Origin: DATDAH01 sp963792205
GTDB lineage: Bacteria; Actinomycetota; Acidimicrobiia; Acidimicrobiales; DATDAH01
Reading direction: 5' to 3'
Assembly: GCA_963792205.1 (NCBI GenBank)
Contig: CAWBVI010000005.1
Coordinates: forward strand, 186,001 to 250,000
DNA length: 64,000 bases
Shown one piece after another: positions 8,024-15,362 of this stretch (positions are counted from its first letter, which is position 1; every line of letters starts with the position of its first letter). Below the pieces are notes generated by a model. The model ran no database searches. It saw only the letters and a list, made by a program, of their open reading frames with translations, and had not been told where the DNA came from. A program made the position numbers and the translations under genes.

Positions 8024-8378
8024 TCGACCCTGCCTCGTTCGCCACGGAGACCAGCGCCGAGAAGGCGGCCGGATCGGTGACGGCGAGGTCGGCCAGGATC
8101 TTGCGGTCGACCTCGACCTCGGCGGCCTTCAGGCCGGCGATGAACCGGCTGTAAGACGTGCCGTTCTCGCGGCAGGCGGCGTTGATGCGCTGGATCCAGA
8201 GGCGCCGGAACTCACCCTTGCGGGCCCGGCGGTCCCGGTAGGCGTAGCGCAGGGAGTGCATCACCTGCTCGTTGGCCGCCCGGTAGGACCGGCTCTTGTT
8301 GCCGTAGTAGCCCTGGGCGCGCTCGAGGGTGACCTTGCGCCGCTTCCGCGACGCGACGGAGGTCTTCGTTCTGGCCAT
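8016..8378 (-). CDS. rplT: 50S ribosomal protein L20
   Basis: Large-subunit protein that binds 23S rRNA and is needed early in assembly. The 120-residue sequence is typical: RKRRKVTLERAQGYYGNKSR, then the basic helix YAYRDRRARKGEFRRLWIQR and NGTSYSRFIAGLK. A strong Shine-Dalgarno (GAGGAG) precedes the ATG at 8378. It follows rpmI by 15 bases in the classical infC-rpmI-rplT operon. Its TAA is overlapped by the out-of-frame N-terminal coding region of the RNA methyltransferase. Confidence 0.97.
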   Translation of the reverse strand: MARTKTSVASRKRRKVTLERAQGYYGNKSRSYRAANEQVMHSLRYAYRDRRARKGEFRRLWIQRINAACRENGTSYSRFIAGLKAAEVEVDRKILADLAVTDPAAFSALVSVANEAGSNE

Positions 8379-8393
8379 GCTGCTGCTCCTCCT

Positions 8394-8591
8394 CTAGCGC
8401 TTGCCGAGTTGGCGGAGGACGTGCTGGCGGTCGCCGCCCGTCACCTCGACCTCACCGGCCAGACGGCGCTGGCGGTCGGCCGGCTTCCGCCGCTTGAAGT
8501 GGTTCTTGTGGATCTGGCGGCGCGTCACCTTGCCGCTGCCCGTCACCTTGAAGCGCTTCTTCGCGCCCCGGTGCGTCTTCATCTTGGGCAT
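8394..8591 (-). CDS. rpmI: 50S ribosomal protein L35
   Basis: Small basic large-subunit protein (65 residues) beginning MPKMKTHRGAKKRFKVTGSG, with the family motif KNHFKRRKPADRQRRLAG. The ATG at 8591 is used. A longer in-frame extension to 8636 is not family-like. A second possible start is the fourth codon. It lies between infC and rplT, the usual position. Length is normal. Confidence 0.96.
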   Translation of the reverse strand: MPKMKTHRGAKKRFKVTGSGKVTRRQIHKNHFKRRKPADRQRRLAGEVEVTGGDRQHVLRQLGKR

Positions 8592-8632
8592 CGCGTCTGT
8601 CTTCCTCGCTCGACGGCCCAGGGGCCGTGCGG

Positions 8633-9325
8633 TCAATCGGCGGCGGTGGCCGCCGGACTCGTCTCGTTGGCGTTGTCGTCGTTGGCGTTGTCGTCGTTGA
8701 CGTTGTCGTCGTTGGCATCGGTCTCGGTGCCGTCGCTGTCGGCCAGTGCTGCTTCGGCCGCGGCGGCCTCTTCACGGGCCTTCTTGGCGGCGGCCTGTGC
8801 CCTCTTGTCCGGTCCCAGGACCATGGTCATGTTCCGGCCGTCCACCTTGGGCAGCGCCTCGACCCGACCGACGTCCTCCACCGACTCGGCCACGTTGTCC
8901 AGGATCCGACGCCCCAGCTCGGGGTGCTGGACCTCCCGGCCCCGGAACATGATCGTGACCTTGACCTTGTGGCCCTCGCCGAGGAACTCGTGCACCTTGC
9001 GGGTCTTGGTGTCGAAGTCCCCGCGCCCGATCTTGGGTCGGTACTTCATCTCCTTGACGACGACGTTGGTCGCCTTCTTCCGGGATTCCTTGGCCTTCTG
9101 GGCGTTCTCGTACTTGAACTTCCCGTAGTCCATGATCCGGCACACGGGTGGGGAGGCCTGAGCGGCGACCTCGACGAGGTCGAGACCGAGGTCACGAGCC
9201 ATCGAGAGCGCTTCCGGGGTGGGCTTGATGCCGATCTGGTCGCCATCCGGTCCCACCAGGCGGACCTCACGTACCCGGATCTGATCGTTGATCCTGGTGT
9301 CGTCGTGGGCTGGGCCCGAAGCTAT
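8633..9325 (-). CDS. infC: Translation initiation factor IF-3 (non-canonical start)
   Basis: IF-3 binds the 30S subunit and checks start codon-tRNA pairing. The N-terminal domain is visible as RINDQIRVREVRLVGPDGDQ, the linker as DYGKFKYENAQKAKESRKK, and the C-terminal domain as IMFRGREVQHPELGRRIL and DGRNMTMVLGP. The first ATG/GTG/TTG (GTG at 9256) would delete half the N-terminal domain, so a rare start is required. ATA at 9325 is the first candidate after an in-frame TGA (9332-9334); ATC at the Ile of RIND is another. Rare infC starts are known in E. coli (AUU) as the basis of autoregulation. The C-terminus has an unusual Asp/Asn-rich repeat tail. Confidence 0.93.
   Translation of the reverse strand: MASGPAHDDTRINDQIRVREVRLVGPDGDQIGIKPTPEALSMARDLGLDLVEVAAQASPPVCRIMDYGKFKYENAQKAKESRKKATNVVVKEMKYRPKIGRGDFDTKTRKVHEFLGEGHKVKVTIMFRGREVQHPELGRRILDNVAESVEDVGRVEALPKVDGRNMTMVLGPDKRAQAAAKKAREEAAAAEAALADSDGTETDANDDNVNDDNANDDNANETSPAATAAD
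8666..8716. repeat. 15-bp tandem repeat encoding the acidic IF-3 tail
   Basis: Three successive 15-base units (GTTGGCGTTGTCGTC, the third with one change) and the start of a fourth lie in frame near the 3' end of infC and encode Asn-Asp-Asp-Asn-Ala/Val repeats. Replication slippage could change the copy number without breaking the frame. Confidence 0.85.
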
Positions 9326-9542
9326 GGCCGATCACTGCGCAATGCGCGACTCCTCTTGCGAATGGAGGAGCCCCGATCCCCAGCCCCTCGGTGGTGGGCC
9401 ACAGGAACGCCGACCGCCCGCCCGATCGGCGATGCGTGCGAAGGACCTGTGCGCACCTCGTCGGTGGCCAGGTGGGGGCGGGGCCCCGCTTTCCAGGTTG
9501 GATTGCGCGGAGAACGCTAGCAGCGGTGGCACCCTTCTCCTC
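9326..9542 (-). promoter_or_regulatory. infC leader / divergent intergenic region
   Basis: This 217-base gap separates divergently transcribed infC and the DUF1844 gene. On the minus strand it holds a TAGCGT hexamer near 9519, a possible -10, and the palindrome GCGGGGCCCCGC near 9479-9492. Near its end, AAGAGGAG is followed six bases later by ATT GCG CAG TGA (9332-9343), in frame with infC. No convincing -35 is visible for either gene. The leader probably carries IF-3 or ribosomal-protein feedback control, but that is inference from E. coli. Confidence 0.45.
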
Positions 9543-9968
9543 ATGAGCAGCCTCTGGACCCCCGGCGGTGAGCACCCGGTCGAGCCGGATGCCGCCACCA
9601 CCCCGCCGCCCGCCCCGGACGAGGTCGACCCGCTGGCCGGGCTGAGCCCCGAGGAGCGAGCCGAGGCCGAAGCGATGGCAGTCGAGATGGCGGCCGCCCG
9701 CCAACGTGTGCTGGAGGCGCCGGCCGACATGGTCGTGGCCAACCACGTCATGGGCCTCTACGAGCTGGCCGCCATCCACCTCAGCGAACCGGAGGGCGAC
9801 CTCGACGCCGCCCGGCTGGCCATCGACGCCATGCGGGCGCTGGTCGAGAACCTCGAGAACCGGTTGGGTGAGGCCGAGCCGACGCTCCGTGACGCCCTGG
9901 CCCAGCTCCAGATGGCCTACGTCCAGGTCAGCCAGCAGCCCGAGAGCGCCGAAGCGGACGAAGCCTGA
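9543..9968 (+). CDS. DUF1844-family protein
   Basis: A 141-residue soluble protein of unknown function. After a Pro/Asp-rich, probably disordered N-terminus (residues 1-35) comes a helical domain with ADMVVANHVMGLYELAAIHL, DLDAARLAIDAMRALVENLE and LAQLQMAYVQV. This pattern of paired helices matches DUF1844 as I remember it. The ATG at 9543 is preferred because it begins the recognisable family N-terminus (MSSLWTPGGEHPV); the frame upstream is open but lies in the infC leader. A DUF1844 gene next to infC is common in actinobacteria. No function is known. Confidence 0.75.
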   Translation: MSSLWTPGGEHPVEPDAATTPPPAPDEVDPLAGLSPEERAEAEAMAVEMAAARQRVLEAPADMVVANHVMGLYELAAIHLSEPEGDLDAARLAIDAMRALVENLENRLGEAEPTLRDALAQLQMAYVQVSQQPESAEADEA

Positions 9969-9975
9969 GCGGGTC

Positions 9976-10206
9976 CTAGGTCGTCGTCGCCTCCGGACGG
10001 AGGTCGCTCGCCTCCCAGCGGCCCAGCAGGCCGGGCACGACGAGGAAGCGGACCCGGATGCCCTCGTCGATGTGGCGGGAGCCGTCGGCGATGGCCGTGC
10101 AGTGGAACCAGTGCTCGTCCCCGCCGTCGGCCGTGACCGTGCCGTAACCGCCCGGATCGTCGAAGCTGCTCACGACGCCGGTGCGCTCGGCGGCGGGATC
10201 CGCCAC
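9976..10206 (-). CDS. Cold-shock-domain-like small protein
   Basis: A 76-residue protein with a divergent cold-shock OB fold: TGVVSSFDDPGGYGTVTADG matches the first strands (G-V-V..F....GYG.V), and HWFHCTAIADGSRHIDEG corresponds to the FVHxSAI/L RNP2-like strand. The usual aromatic RNP1 motif KGFGFI is replaced by GGYGTV, so nucleic-acid binding may be weaker. It begins two bases after the hisG stop and is likely translated from the same transcript. No membrane or signal segment is present. Confidence 0.8.
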   Translation of the reverse strand: MADPAAERTGVVSSFDDPGGYGTVTADGGDEHWFHCTAIADGSRHIDEGIRVRFLVVPGLLGRWEASDLRPEATTT

Positions 10207-10208
10207 CG

Positions 10209-11084
10209 TCAGTGGACGATCTTGGAGAGCGGGAGCTCGATGATGTCGGTGGCGCCCCGGTCCTTGAGCGCAGGGATCAGGGTGTTGATCTCCCGCTTCA
10301 GGACGACGGTCTCGACCGCGAAGCCCCCGTGGGCGTGGAGCTCGTTGACGGTGGGGGCCTTCATCGCCGGCAGGACGGCGATCACCGCATCGAGGTCCTC
10401 GGCCGCCACGTTGAGCTTGACCAGGACCTTGCCCCGCGCCTCGAGCGTGCCCTGGAGCAGGGTCAGGATCTGGCCCATCGCGTGGCGCTTGTCGGGGTCG
10501 TCGTGGGCCTCGGCGTTGGCGATGAGCTCGGTGTAGGACTGGAGGATCTCGTCGATCACCCGGAGGCCGGCGGCCCGCAGGGCCCGACCCGTCTCGGTGA
10601 TCTCGACGATGCAGTCGACGATGTCGGGGATCTTGGCCTCGGTGGCGCCGTACGAGAGGCGGATGTCGGCGTCGATGCCCTGCTTCTCGAAGTAGCGGCG
10701 CGTGACCTCGGGGTACTCGGTGGAGACCCGCACCCCCTCGGGGAGGTCGGCGACCGACTGCACCTCGCTGTCGCCGGCGACGGCCACGACCATGCGGATC
10801 GGGCGGGCCGACGCCTTGCTGTAGTGCAGCTCGCCGAGCGACACCACCTCACTGGCGGTCTCCTCGATCCAGTCCCGGCCCGTGATCCCGAGGTCGAACA
10901 TGCCCTCGGCCACGTAGCGCGGGATCTCCTGGGGGCGCAGGATGCGGACGTCGTCGATGCGGGGGTCGTCGATGGTCGCCTGGTAGTCGACCGACGAGCT
11001 CCGGGACACGGCGAGATCCGCGCTCTCGAACAGTTGGAAGGTCGCCTTCTCGAGCGAACCCTTGGGCAGGACGAGCCTCAGCAC
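10209..11084 (-). CDS. hisG: ATP phosphoribosyltransferase, long form
   Basis: It condenses ATP and PRPP in the first step of histidine synthesis. The 291-residue protein is the long, hexameric HisG: catalytic domains with LRLVLPKGSLE, FDLGITGRDWIEE and the PRPP loop DIVDCIVEITETGRALRAAG, then a C-terminal ACT-like domain (about 215-291) that senses histidine. It starts with GTG at 11084, 21 bases after ribH, and so appears to be read from the riboflavin operon. The usual partner hisE is not adjacent. A HisZ subunit is not needed with this form. Confidence 0.95.
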   Translation of the reverse strand: MLRLVLPKGSLEKATFQLFESADLAVSRSSSVDYQATIDDPRIDDVRILRPQEIPRYVAEGMFDLGITGRDWIEETASEVVSLGELHYSKASARPIRMVVAVAGDSEVQSVADLPEGVRVSTEYPEVTRRYFEKQGIDADIRLSYGATEAKIPDIVDCIVEITETGRALRAAGLRVIDEILQSYTELIANAEAHDDPDKRHAMGQILTLLQGTLEARGKVLVKLNVAAEDLDAVIAVLPAMKAPTVNELHAHGGFAVETVVLKREINTLIPALKDRGATDIIELPLSKIVH

Positions 11085-11105
11085 GAGCCTGGAGGGTACG
11101 GGCCG

Positions 11106-11585
11106 TCAGCCCTCGGCGGGCAGCGACTTCAGGAGGTTGGCCATCTCGATGGCCGTCTCGGCCGCCTCACGGCCCTTGTTGTCCTCGTCAGCCGACCGCT
11201 CGAGCGCCTGCTCGAGGTTCTCGGTGGTGAGGACGCCGAACACCACGGGCACCCCGGTGTCGAGCTGGACCCGGGACAGCCCGCCGGCGCACTCCCCGGC
11301 CACGAAGTCGTAGTGGCCGGTCTCGCCGCGGATCACCGCGCCCAGGGCGATGACGGCGTCGGCGCGCCAGCGGGTCACCAGCTGCTGGGCCACGAGGGGT
11401 AGCTCGTAGGCGCCCGGCGCCCAGAGGACGGTGGAGTCGGCGTCGGCGACCCCGTGTTCGGCCAAGGCGCTCAGGGCACCGTCGAGGAGGCGATCGGTGA
11501 TGTGGCGGTTGAACCGGCCACAGCACACGCCGATCCGCAACCCGGCGCCGTCGAGGTCGGCGTCGCCCTCCCCGCGCTCCCCCAT
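11106..11585 (-). CDS. ribH: 6,7-dimethyl-8-ribityllumazine synthase
   Basis: It condenses the ribityl-pyrimidine and dihydroxybutanone phosphate to form lumazine, the penultimate step of riboflavin synthesis. In the 159-residue protein GVCCGRFNRHITDRLLDGAL and the WAPGAYELP loop form the substrate site, and ALGAVIRGETGHYDFVAGE holds the catalytic histidine. The ATG overlaps the ribBA stop (TGATG). The N-terminal ten residues are acidic and variable. Members of the family form pentamers or 60-mers. Confidence 0.96.
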   Translation of the reverse strand: MGERGEGDADLDGAGLRIGVCCGRFNRHITDRLLDGALSALAEHGVADADSTVLWAPGAYELPLVAQQLVTRWRADAVIALGAVIRGETGHYDFVAGECAGGLSRVQLDTGVPVVFGVLTTENLEQALERSADEDNKGREAAETAIEMANLLKSLPAEG

Positions 11586-12811
11586 CAGTCGAGGCCCTCG
11601 ATGAGGTGGCCGAGGCGTTCCCGCTTCGTGCGCAGGTACTCGATGTTCTCGGGGTTGGGAACGGCCTCCAGGCCGACCCGCTCGACCACCTCGAGCCCGA
11701 AGCCCTCGAGGCCGCCGTACTTGGCCGGGTTGTTGGTCATGAGCCGCATCGTGGTGATGCCGAGATCGACCAGGATCTGGGACCCGATGCCGTACTCCCG
11801 GTTGTCGATCGGGAGCCCGAGCTCGAGGTTGGCGTCGACGGTGTCGTGGCCCTCCTCCTGCAGCGAGTAGGCCCGGATCTTGTGCCCGATGCCGATCCCG
11901 CGGCCCTCGTGGCCCCGCAGGTAGACGAGCACGCCCAGGTCGTCCTCGGCGATGCGCTGGAGGGCGGCGTCGAGCTGGATGCCGCAGTCGCAGCGCATGG
12001 AGCCGAAGACGTCGCCGGTGAGGCACTCGGAGTGGACCCGGACGAGCACGTTCTCCTCGCCCTGCACCGCGCCCCGCACCATGGCCACGTGCTGCTCGCC
12101 GTCGAGGACCGATTCGTAGGCGTAGCAGGTGAAGTCGCCCCACTCCGTCGGGATGCGGGCCTCGCCGATGCGGCGGACCAACTTCTCGTTCTGGCGCCGA
12201 TAGCGGATGAGGTCGGCGATGGAGATCATCACCAGGTCGTGCTCCTTGGCGAAGGGCACGAGGTCGGGCACCCGGGCCATGGAGCCGTCCTCGTTGACCA
12301 CCTCGCAGAGGACCCCGGACGGGTAGAGGCCGGCCAGGCGGGCGAGGTCGACCGCCGCCTCGGTGTGGCCCGCCCGCTTGAGCACGCCGCCCTCGGCGTA
12401 GCGCAGCGGGAAGATGTGACCCGGGCGGGCCAGGTCGAGCGGCCGGGTGCCGGGATCGATGAGGGCCTGGATCGTGGCCGACCGGTCGGCGGCGGAGATG
12501 CCCGTGCTCGTCCCCGTGGTGACGTCCACGCTGTAGGTGAAGGCGGTGCGCTGCGACTCGGTGTTGTTGTCCCGGACCATGAGCGGGATGTCCAGCTCGT
12601 CGAGGCGGTCGCCGGTCATCGGGACGCAGATGAGCCCCGACGTGTGCCGTACGAAGAAGGCGATCTTCTCGGGCGTGGCGAACTCGGCGGCCATGATCAG
12701 GTCGCCCTCGTTCTCCCGGTCCTCGTCGTCGACCACCACGACGACCTCGCCCCGGCCGACGGCCGCGATGGCGTCGAGGACGGGGTCGAACTGCGGGGGA
12801 TGCTCAGCCAT
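11585..12811 (-). CDS. ribBA: 3,4-dihydroxy-2-butanone-4-phosphate synthase / GTP cyclohydrolase II
   Basis: A fusion supplying both precursors of riboflavin. Residues about 1-205 are the RibB domain with DDEDRENEGDLIMAAEF (acidic metal site) and TSGLICVPM. Residues about 206-408 are the RibA domain with the zinc cysteines in SECLTGDVFGSMRCDCG, and RGHEGRGIGIGHK for GTP. Both catalytic sets look intact. It overlaps ribE by eight bases upstream and ribH by one base downstream, so it is tightly coupled in the FMN-riboswitch operon. Confidence 0.96.
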   Translation of the reverse strand: MAEHPPQFDPVLDAIAAVGRGEVVVVVDDEDRENEGDLIMAAEFATPEKIAFFVRHTSGLICVPMTGDRLDELDIPLMVRDNNTESQRTAFTYSVDVTTGTSTGISAADRSATIQALIDPGTRPLDLARPGHIFPLRYAEGGVLKRAGHTEAAVDLARLAGLYPSGVLCEVVNEDGSMARVPDLVPFAKEHDLVMISIADLIRYRRQNEKLVRRIGEARIPTEWGDFTCYAYESVLDGEQHVAMVRGAVQGEENVLVRVHSECLTGDVFGSMRCDCGIQLDAALQRIAEDDLGVLVYLRGHEGRGIGIGHKIRAYSLQEEGHDTVDANLELGLPIDNREYGIGSQILVDLGITTMRLMTNNPAKYGGLEGFGLEVVERVGLEAVPNPENIEYLRTKRERLGHLIEGLD

Positions 12812-13394
12812 GGCGTTCCTCCTGGAAGCCGAGCAGGCGCTCGGTGTATTTCGCTATCACGTCGACTTCGAGGTTCACGTGATCTCCGGCGCGGCGGGCG
12901 CCCAGCGTGGTGACCTCGGACGTGTGGGGGATGACGGCGACGGTGAAGCCGTCGTCGGTGGGCTCGACCACCGTCAGGCTCACGCCGTCGACGGTGATGG
13001 AGCCCTTCTCGATGACGTAGCGACGCAGGGCGTCGGGCATGCGGACGCGGAGATCGGGGACCGGCGCCAGGACCTCGCCGACGGCGTCGACGTGGCCCTG
13101 CACGATGTGGCCGCCCAGACGGTCGGTGACCAGCAGCGGGCGTTCCAGGTTGACGCCGTCGCCCGCCCGGCGGTCGCCGAGGGTCGTGCGCAGGAGGGTC
13201 TCGTCGCTGACGTCGGCCTCGAACCAGCCGTCGCCCTTGGCCACGACGGTGAGGCAGCAGCCGTCGACCGCGGTGGAGTCGCCGATCTGGGCTCCGTCGA
13301 GCACCTTGGCGGCCCCGATGCGGATGCGGGCGGCGCCGGCTCGATGGTCGACGGCGACGACGGAGCCCATCTCCTCGACGATGCCGGTGAACAT
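12804..13394 (-). CDS. ribE: Riboflavin synthase, alpha chain
   Basis: It dismutates two lumazines to riboflavin. The 196-residue protein shows the internal duplication of two lumazine-binding barrels: the first begins MFTGIVEEMGSV with VDGCCLTVV, the second GGHIVQGHVDAVG with VDGVSLTVVEPTDDGF. The ATG at 13394 overlaps the ribD stop (TGATG). The symbol ribE is used in the actinobacterial sense; the E. coli equivalent is ribC. Length and motifs are normal. Confidence 0.95.
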   Translation of the reverse strand: MFTGIVEEMGSVVAVDHRAGAARIRIGAAKVLDGAQIGDSTAVDGCCLTVVAKGDGWFEADVSDETLLRTTLGDRRAGDGVNLERPLLVTDRLGGHIVQGHVDAVGEVLAPVPDLRVRMPDALRRYVIEKGSITVDGVSLTVVEPTDDGFTVAVIPHTSEVTTLGARRAGDHVNLEVDVIAKYTERLLGFQEERHG

Positions 13395-14401
13395 CAGGCC
13401 GCCTCCAGGTCGATGCGGAGGTCGTCGCCCAGCCGGTCGGTGGCGACGACTCGGCCCCGCCAGAGGTCGGCGATGGTGGCGGCCCCCGGACCGGCGAACA
13501 ACGCCCGGGCGTCGTCACCGCCGAAGAGGGCGGGCGCCAGGTAGAGGACGTAGCGGTCGACGAGGCCGGCCCGGTGGAAGGCATGGGCGACGGTGGCACC
13601 GCCCTCCACCAGCGCCTGCACGACGCCCCGGCCGCCGAGCTCGTCCAGCACGCCGGCCAGGTCGCCCTGCAGCTCGAGCGCGGGGTGGACCTTCGCGTCG
13701 GGCGGTGCATGGCCGAGCACGACCCGCAACGGGTCAGGGCCGTCGACGTGGCGGACGGTCAGGCTGGGGTCGTCGGCCCGCACGGTGCCGGCACCGACGA
13801 GGACCGCGTCGCTCTCGGCCCGGAGGCGGTGGGCGTCGGCCCGAGCCGCGTCCCCGGTGATCCACTGGCTCGTCCCGTCGGGTGCCGCCGTTCGCCCGTC
13901 GAGGGTCGCCGCCAGCTTCAGGACCACGTACGGACGGCCCGTCCTCCGGTGCTTCAGGTACGGGGCCAGCAGGTCGGCCGCTCGCTCGGCCAACACGTCG
14001 GTCACGACCTCGACGCCCGCCGCCCGCAGGGCGGCGATGCCCTGGCCGGCCACGTTGGGATCCGGGTCCTCGAGGGCCACGACGACCCGGCGCACCCCGG
14101 CCGTCACCAGCGCGTCGACGCACGGCCCGGTCCGGCCGTGGTGCGGGCACGGCTCCAAGGTGGTGTAGACGGTGGCGCCCCGGGCGGCGGCACCGGCGGC
14201 GTCGAGGGCGACGATCTCGGCGTGGCGGTCGCCCGGCGCCTCGGTCGCGCCCCCGTGCTCGGTGCCGTCCTCGGTCACCACGACGGCACCGACCCACGGG
14301 TTGGGCGAGGTGGACGTGCGGACGCCGGCCGCCAAGGCGAGGGCGCGGGCCATGACGGCCCGATCGTCCTCGGTGCCCGTCGCCCCCTGCGCCTGCGCCA
14401 T
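13394..14401 (-). CDS. ribD: Bifunctional pyrimidine deaminase / reductase
   Basis: It deaminates and then reduces the GTP-derived pyrimidine in riboflavin synthesis. The N-terminal deaminase has the zinc site HAEIVALDAAG and EPCPHHGRTGPCVDALV. The C-terminal reductase has YVVLKLAATLDGRTAAPDG, SQWITGD and QALVEGGATVAHAF. The 335-residue length is typical. The ATG at 14401 has AGGAG close upstream and is the first gene after the FMN riboswitch, so it is the operon leader gene. Confidence 0.95.
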   Translation of the reverse strand: MAQAQGATGTEDDRAVMARALALAAGVRTSTSPNPWVGAVVVTEDGTEHGGATEAPGDRHAEIVALDAAGAAARGATVYTTLEPCPHHGRTGPCVDALVTAGVRRVVVALEDPDPNVAGQGIAALRAAGVEVVTDVLAERAADLLAPYLKHRRTGRPYVVLKLAATLDGRTAAPDGTSQWITGDAARADAHRLRAESDAVLVGAGTVRADDPSLTVRHVDGPDPLRVVLGHAPPDAKVHPALELQGDLAGVLDELGGRGVVQALVEGGATVAHAFHRAGLVDRYVLYLAPALFGGDDARALFAGPGAATIADLWRGRVVATDRLGDDLRIDLEAA

Positions 14402-14445
14402 CGGTCTCCTGTCCGGGACCGTGCGCGCGGGGATGCCACGCTCGG

Positions 14446-14583
14446 CCCCTCGCTCTCATCCGGACTCTCACCGTCGGCCCCGGAGTTCCACCGGATCGGC
14501 CCCTGCCGGAGCAGGGGTTCGCGGACTGTCACCGCCGGTCGGGACTTGCACCCAAACCCCGCGAGGGGTGTTCTTCGCGCTCA
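14446..14583 (-). promoter_or_regulatory. FMN riboswitch (RFN element)
   Basis: Read on the minus strand the region contains the conserved RFN elements in order: a closing P1 side, GGGTGCAAGTCCCGACCGG, CGGTGACAGTCCGCGA, a variable GC hairpin (CCCCTGC/GCAGGGG), CCGGTGGAACTCCGG, CGACGGTGAGAGTCCGGA and TGAGAG. It ends about 45 bases before the ribD ATG with no T-run terminator, so FMN binding more likely hides the ribosome binding site than stops transcription. It should control ribD-ribE-ribBA-ribH, and possibly hisG by read-through. Confidence 0.95.
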
Positions 14584-14635
14584 ATCGTACTCCTGGGTGG
14601 CCGTCAGTCAACACGATCGTGGCAGATTCGACCGG

Positions 14636-14809
14636 TCAGCTCCCGCCGCGGGGCGTGAGCAGCACGATCTCGCCGCCCATCTCGGACATGGCGACGCGTC
14701 CCGTTGCGTCCTCGACGTCGAACCGTGGGGCGGCGCCCGCCGGCCAAGCGCCGACCGGCAGACCGGCCACGAGGGCCAAAGCCAGCCCGGCGCAGATCCG
14801 ACGGGTCAC
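14636..14809 (-). CDS. Small secreted-protein ORF (57 aa)
   Basis: A GTG five bases after the moaB stop opens a 57-codon frame starting MTRRICAGLALALVAGLPVG. It has a textbook Sec signal: Arg-rich n-region, a 15-residue hydrophobic core, then AWPAGA/AP as a plausible signal peptidase I site. The mature part would be only about 30 residues (RFDVEDATGR...VLLTPRGGS) and I recognise no family. No cysteine suits a lipoprotein signal. It ends 53 bases before the upstream boundary of the FMN riboswitch. It is probably real because random frames rarely give such an N-terminus, but this is unproven. Confidence 0.45.
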   Translation of the reverse strand: MTRRICAGLALALVAGLPVGAWPAGAAPRFDVEDATGRVAMSEMGGEIVLLTPRGGS

Positions 14810-14814
14810 CGAGC

Positions 14815-15303
14815 TCAGTGCTGGGAGGACTCGCCGGTCATCAGGCGAAGGGCGTGGGGCAGGACGTCGATCACGGCCTCGACCGTCTCGATCGCACCCT
14901 TGGACGAGCCCGGGGTGTTCAGCACGAGGGCCAAGCCCCGGGTGCCGGCCACCGCGCGGGACAGGCGGCCGAGGGGGTTCACCAGCCGCATGGCCTCGGC
15001 CAGCCCCGGGGCCTCCCGGTCGAGGACCATGCGGGTGCCCTCGGGGGTCTGGTCGCGGGGGCCGAACCCGGTGCCGCCAGTGGTCACCACCAGCCCGGCG
15101 AAGCCCTCGGCCAGCTCGACGATCGCCTCGCCGACGTTCTCCATGCCGTCGGCGACCGCCCGGTGGTCCACCACCTCGAAGCCGGCGCCGGCCAGGAGCT
15201 CGGCCAGCGCCTCGCCCGACTTGTCCTCCCGTGTCCCGGCGATGACGCCGTCGGACACCGTCAGCACCTTGGCCTGCAGCCCGCGCACCTGATCGTCAGC
15301 CAT
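14815..15303 (-). CDS. moaB: Molybdopterin adenylyltransferase-like protein (MoaB/MogA family)
   Basis: Expected to adenylylate molybdopterin in molybdenum cofactor synthesis. The 162-residue protein shows the MoCF fold motifs KVLTVSDGVIAGTREDKSGE, LVVTTGGTGFGPRDQTPEGT and LNTPGSSKGAIE. The ATG at 15303 has a Shine-Dalgarno (GGGAGG) that lies inside a repeated intergenic element. The gene sits between fmt and a small secreted-protein ORF. No other Mo-cofactor gene is in the window, so the assignment to MoaB rather than MogA rests on family likeness only. Confidence 0.88.
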   Translation of the reverse strand: MADDQVRGLQAKVLTVSDGVIAGTREDKSGEALAELLAGAGFEVVDHRAVADGMENVGEAIVELAEGFAGLVVTTGGTGFGPRDQTPEGTRMVLDREAPGLAEAMRLVNPLGRLSRAVAGTRGLALVLNTPGSSKGAIETVEAVIDVLPHALRLMTGESSQH

Positions 15304-15362
15304 TCCGTACCTCCCGCTCCTGACGGCGACGCCGCTCGGCCGCTCGGCCCTCGCTCCGCTCA
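15302..15362 (-). repeat. Intergenic element copy A (fmt-moaB), carries moaB ribosome binding site
   Basis: Starting at the fmt stop codon, the sequence TGAGCGGAGCG, then GGCC, AGCGGCC and finally AGGAGCGG closely matches the spacer between pyrR and pyrB (31631-31688). In both places the element begins with the stop codon of the upstream gene and ends with the purine-rich ribosome binding site of the next gene. Confidence 0.6.

Noticed and set aside
8668..8712. CRISPR-like repeat
   Set aside because: Units are contiguous, 15 bases long, without spacers, and lie in frame within infC.
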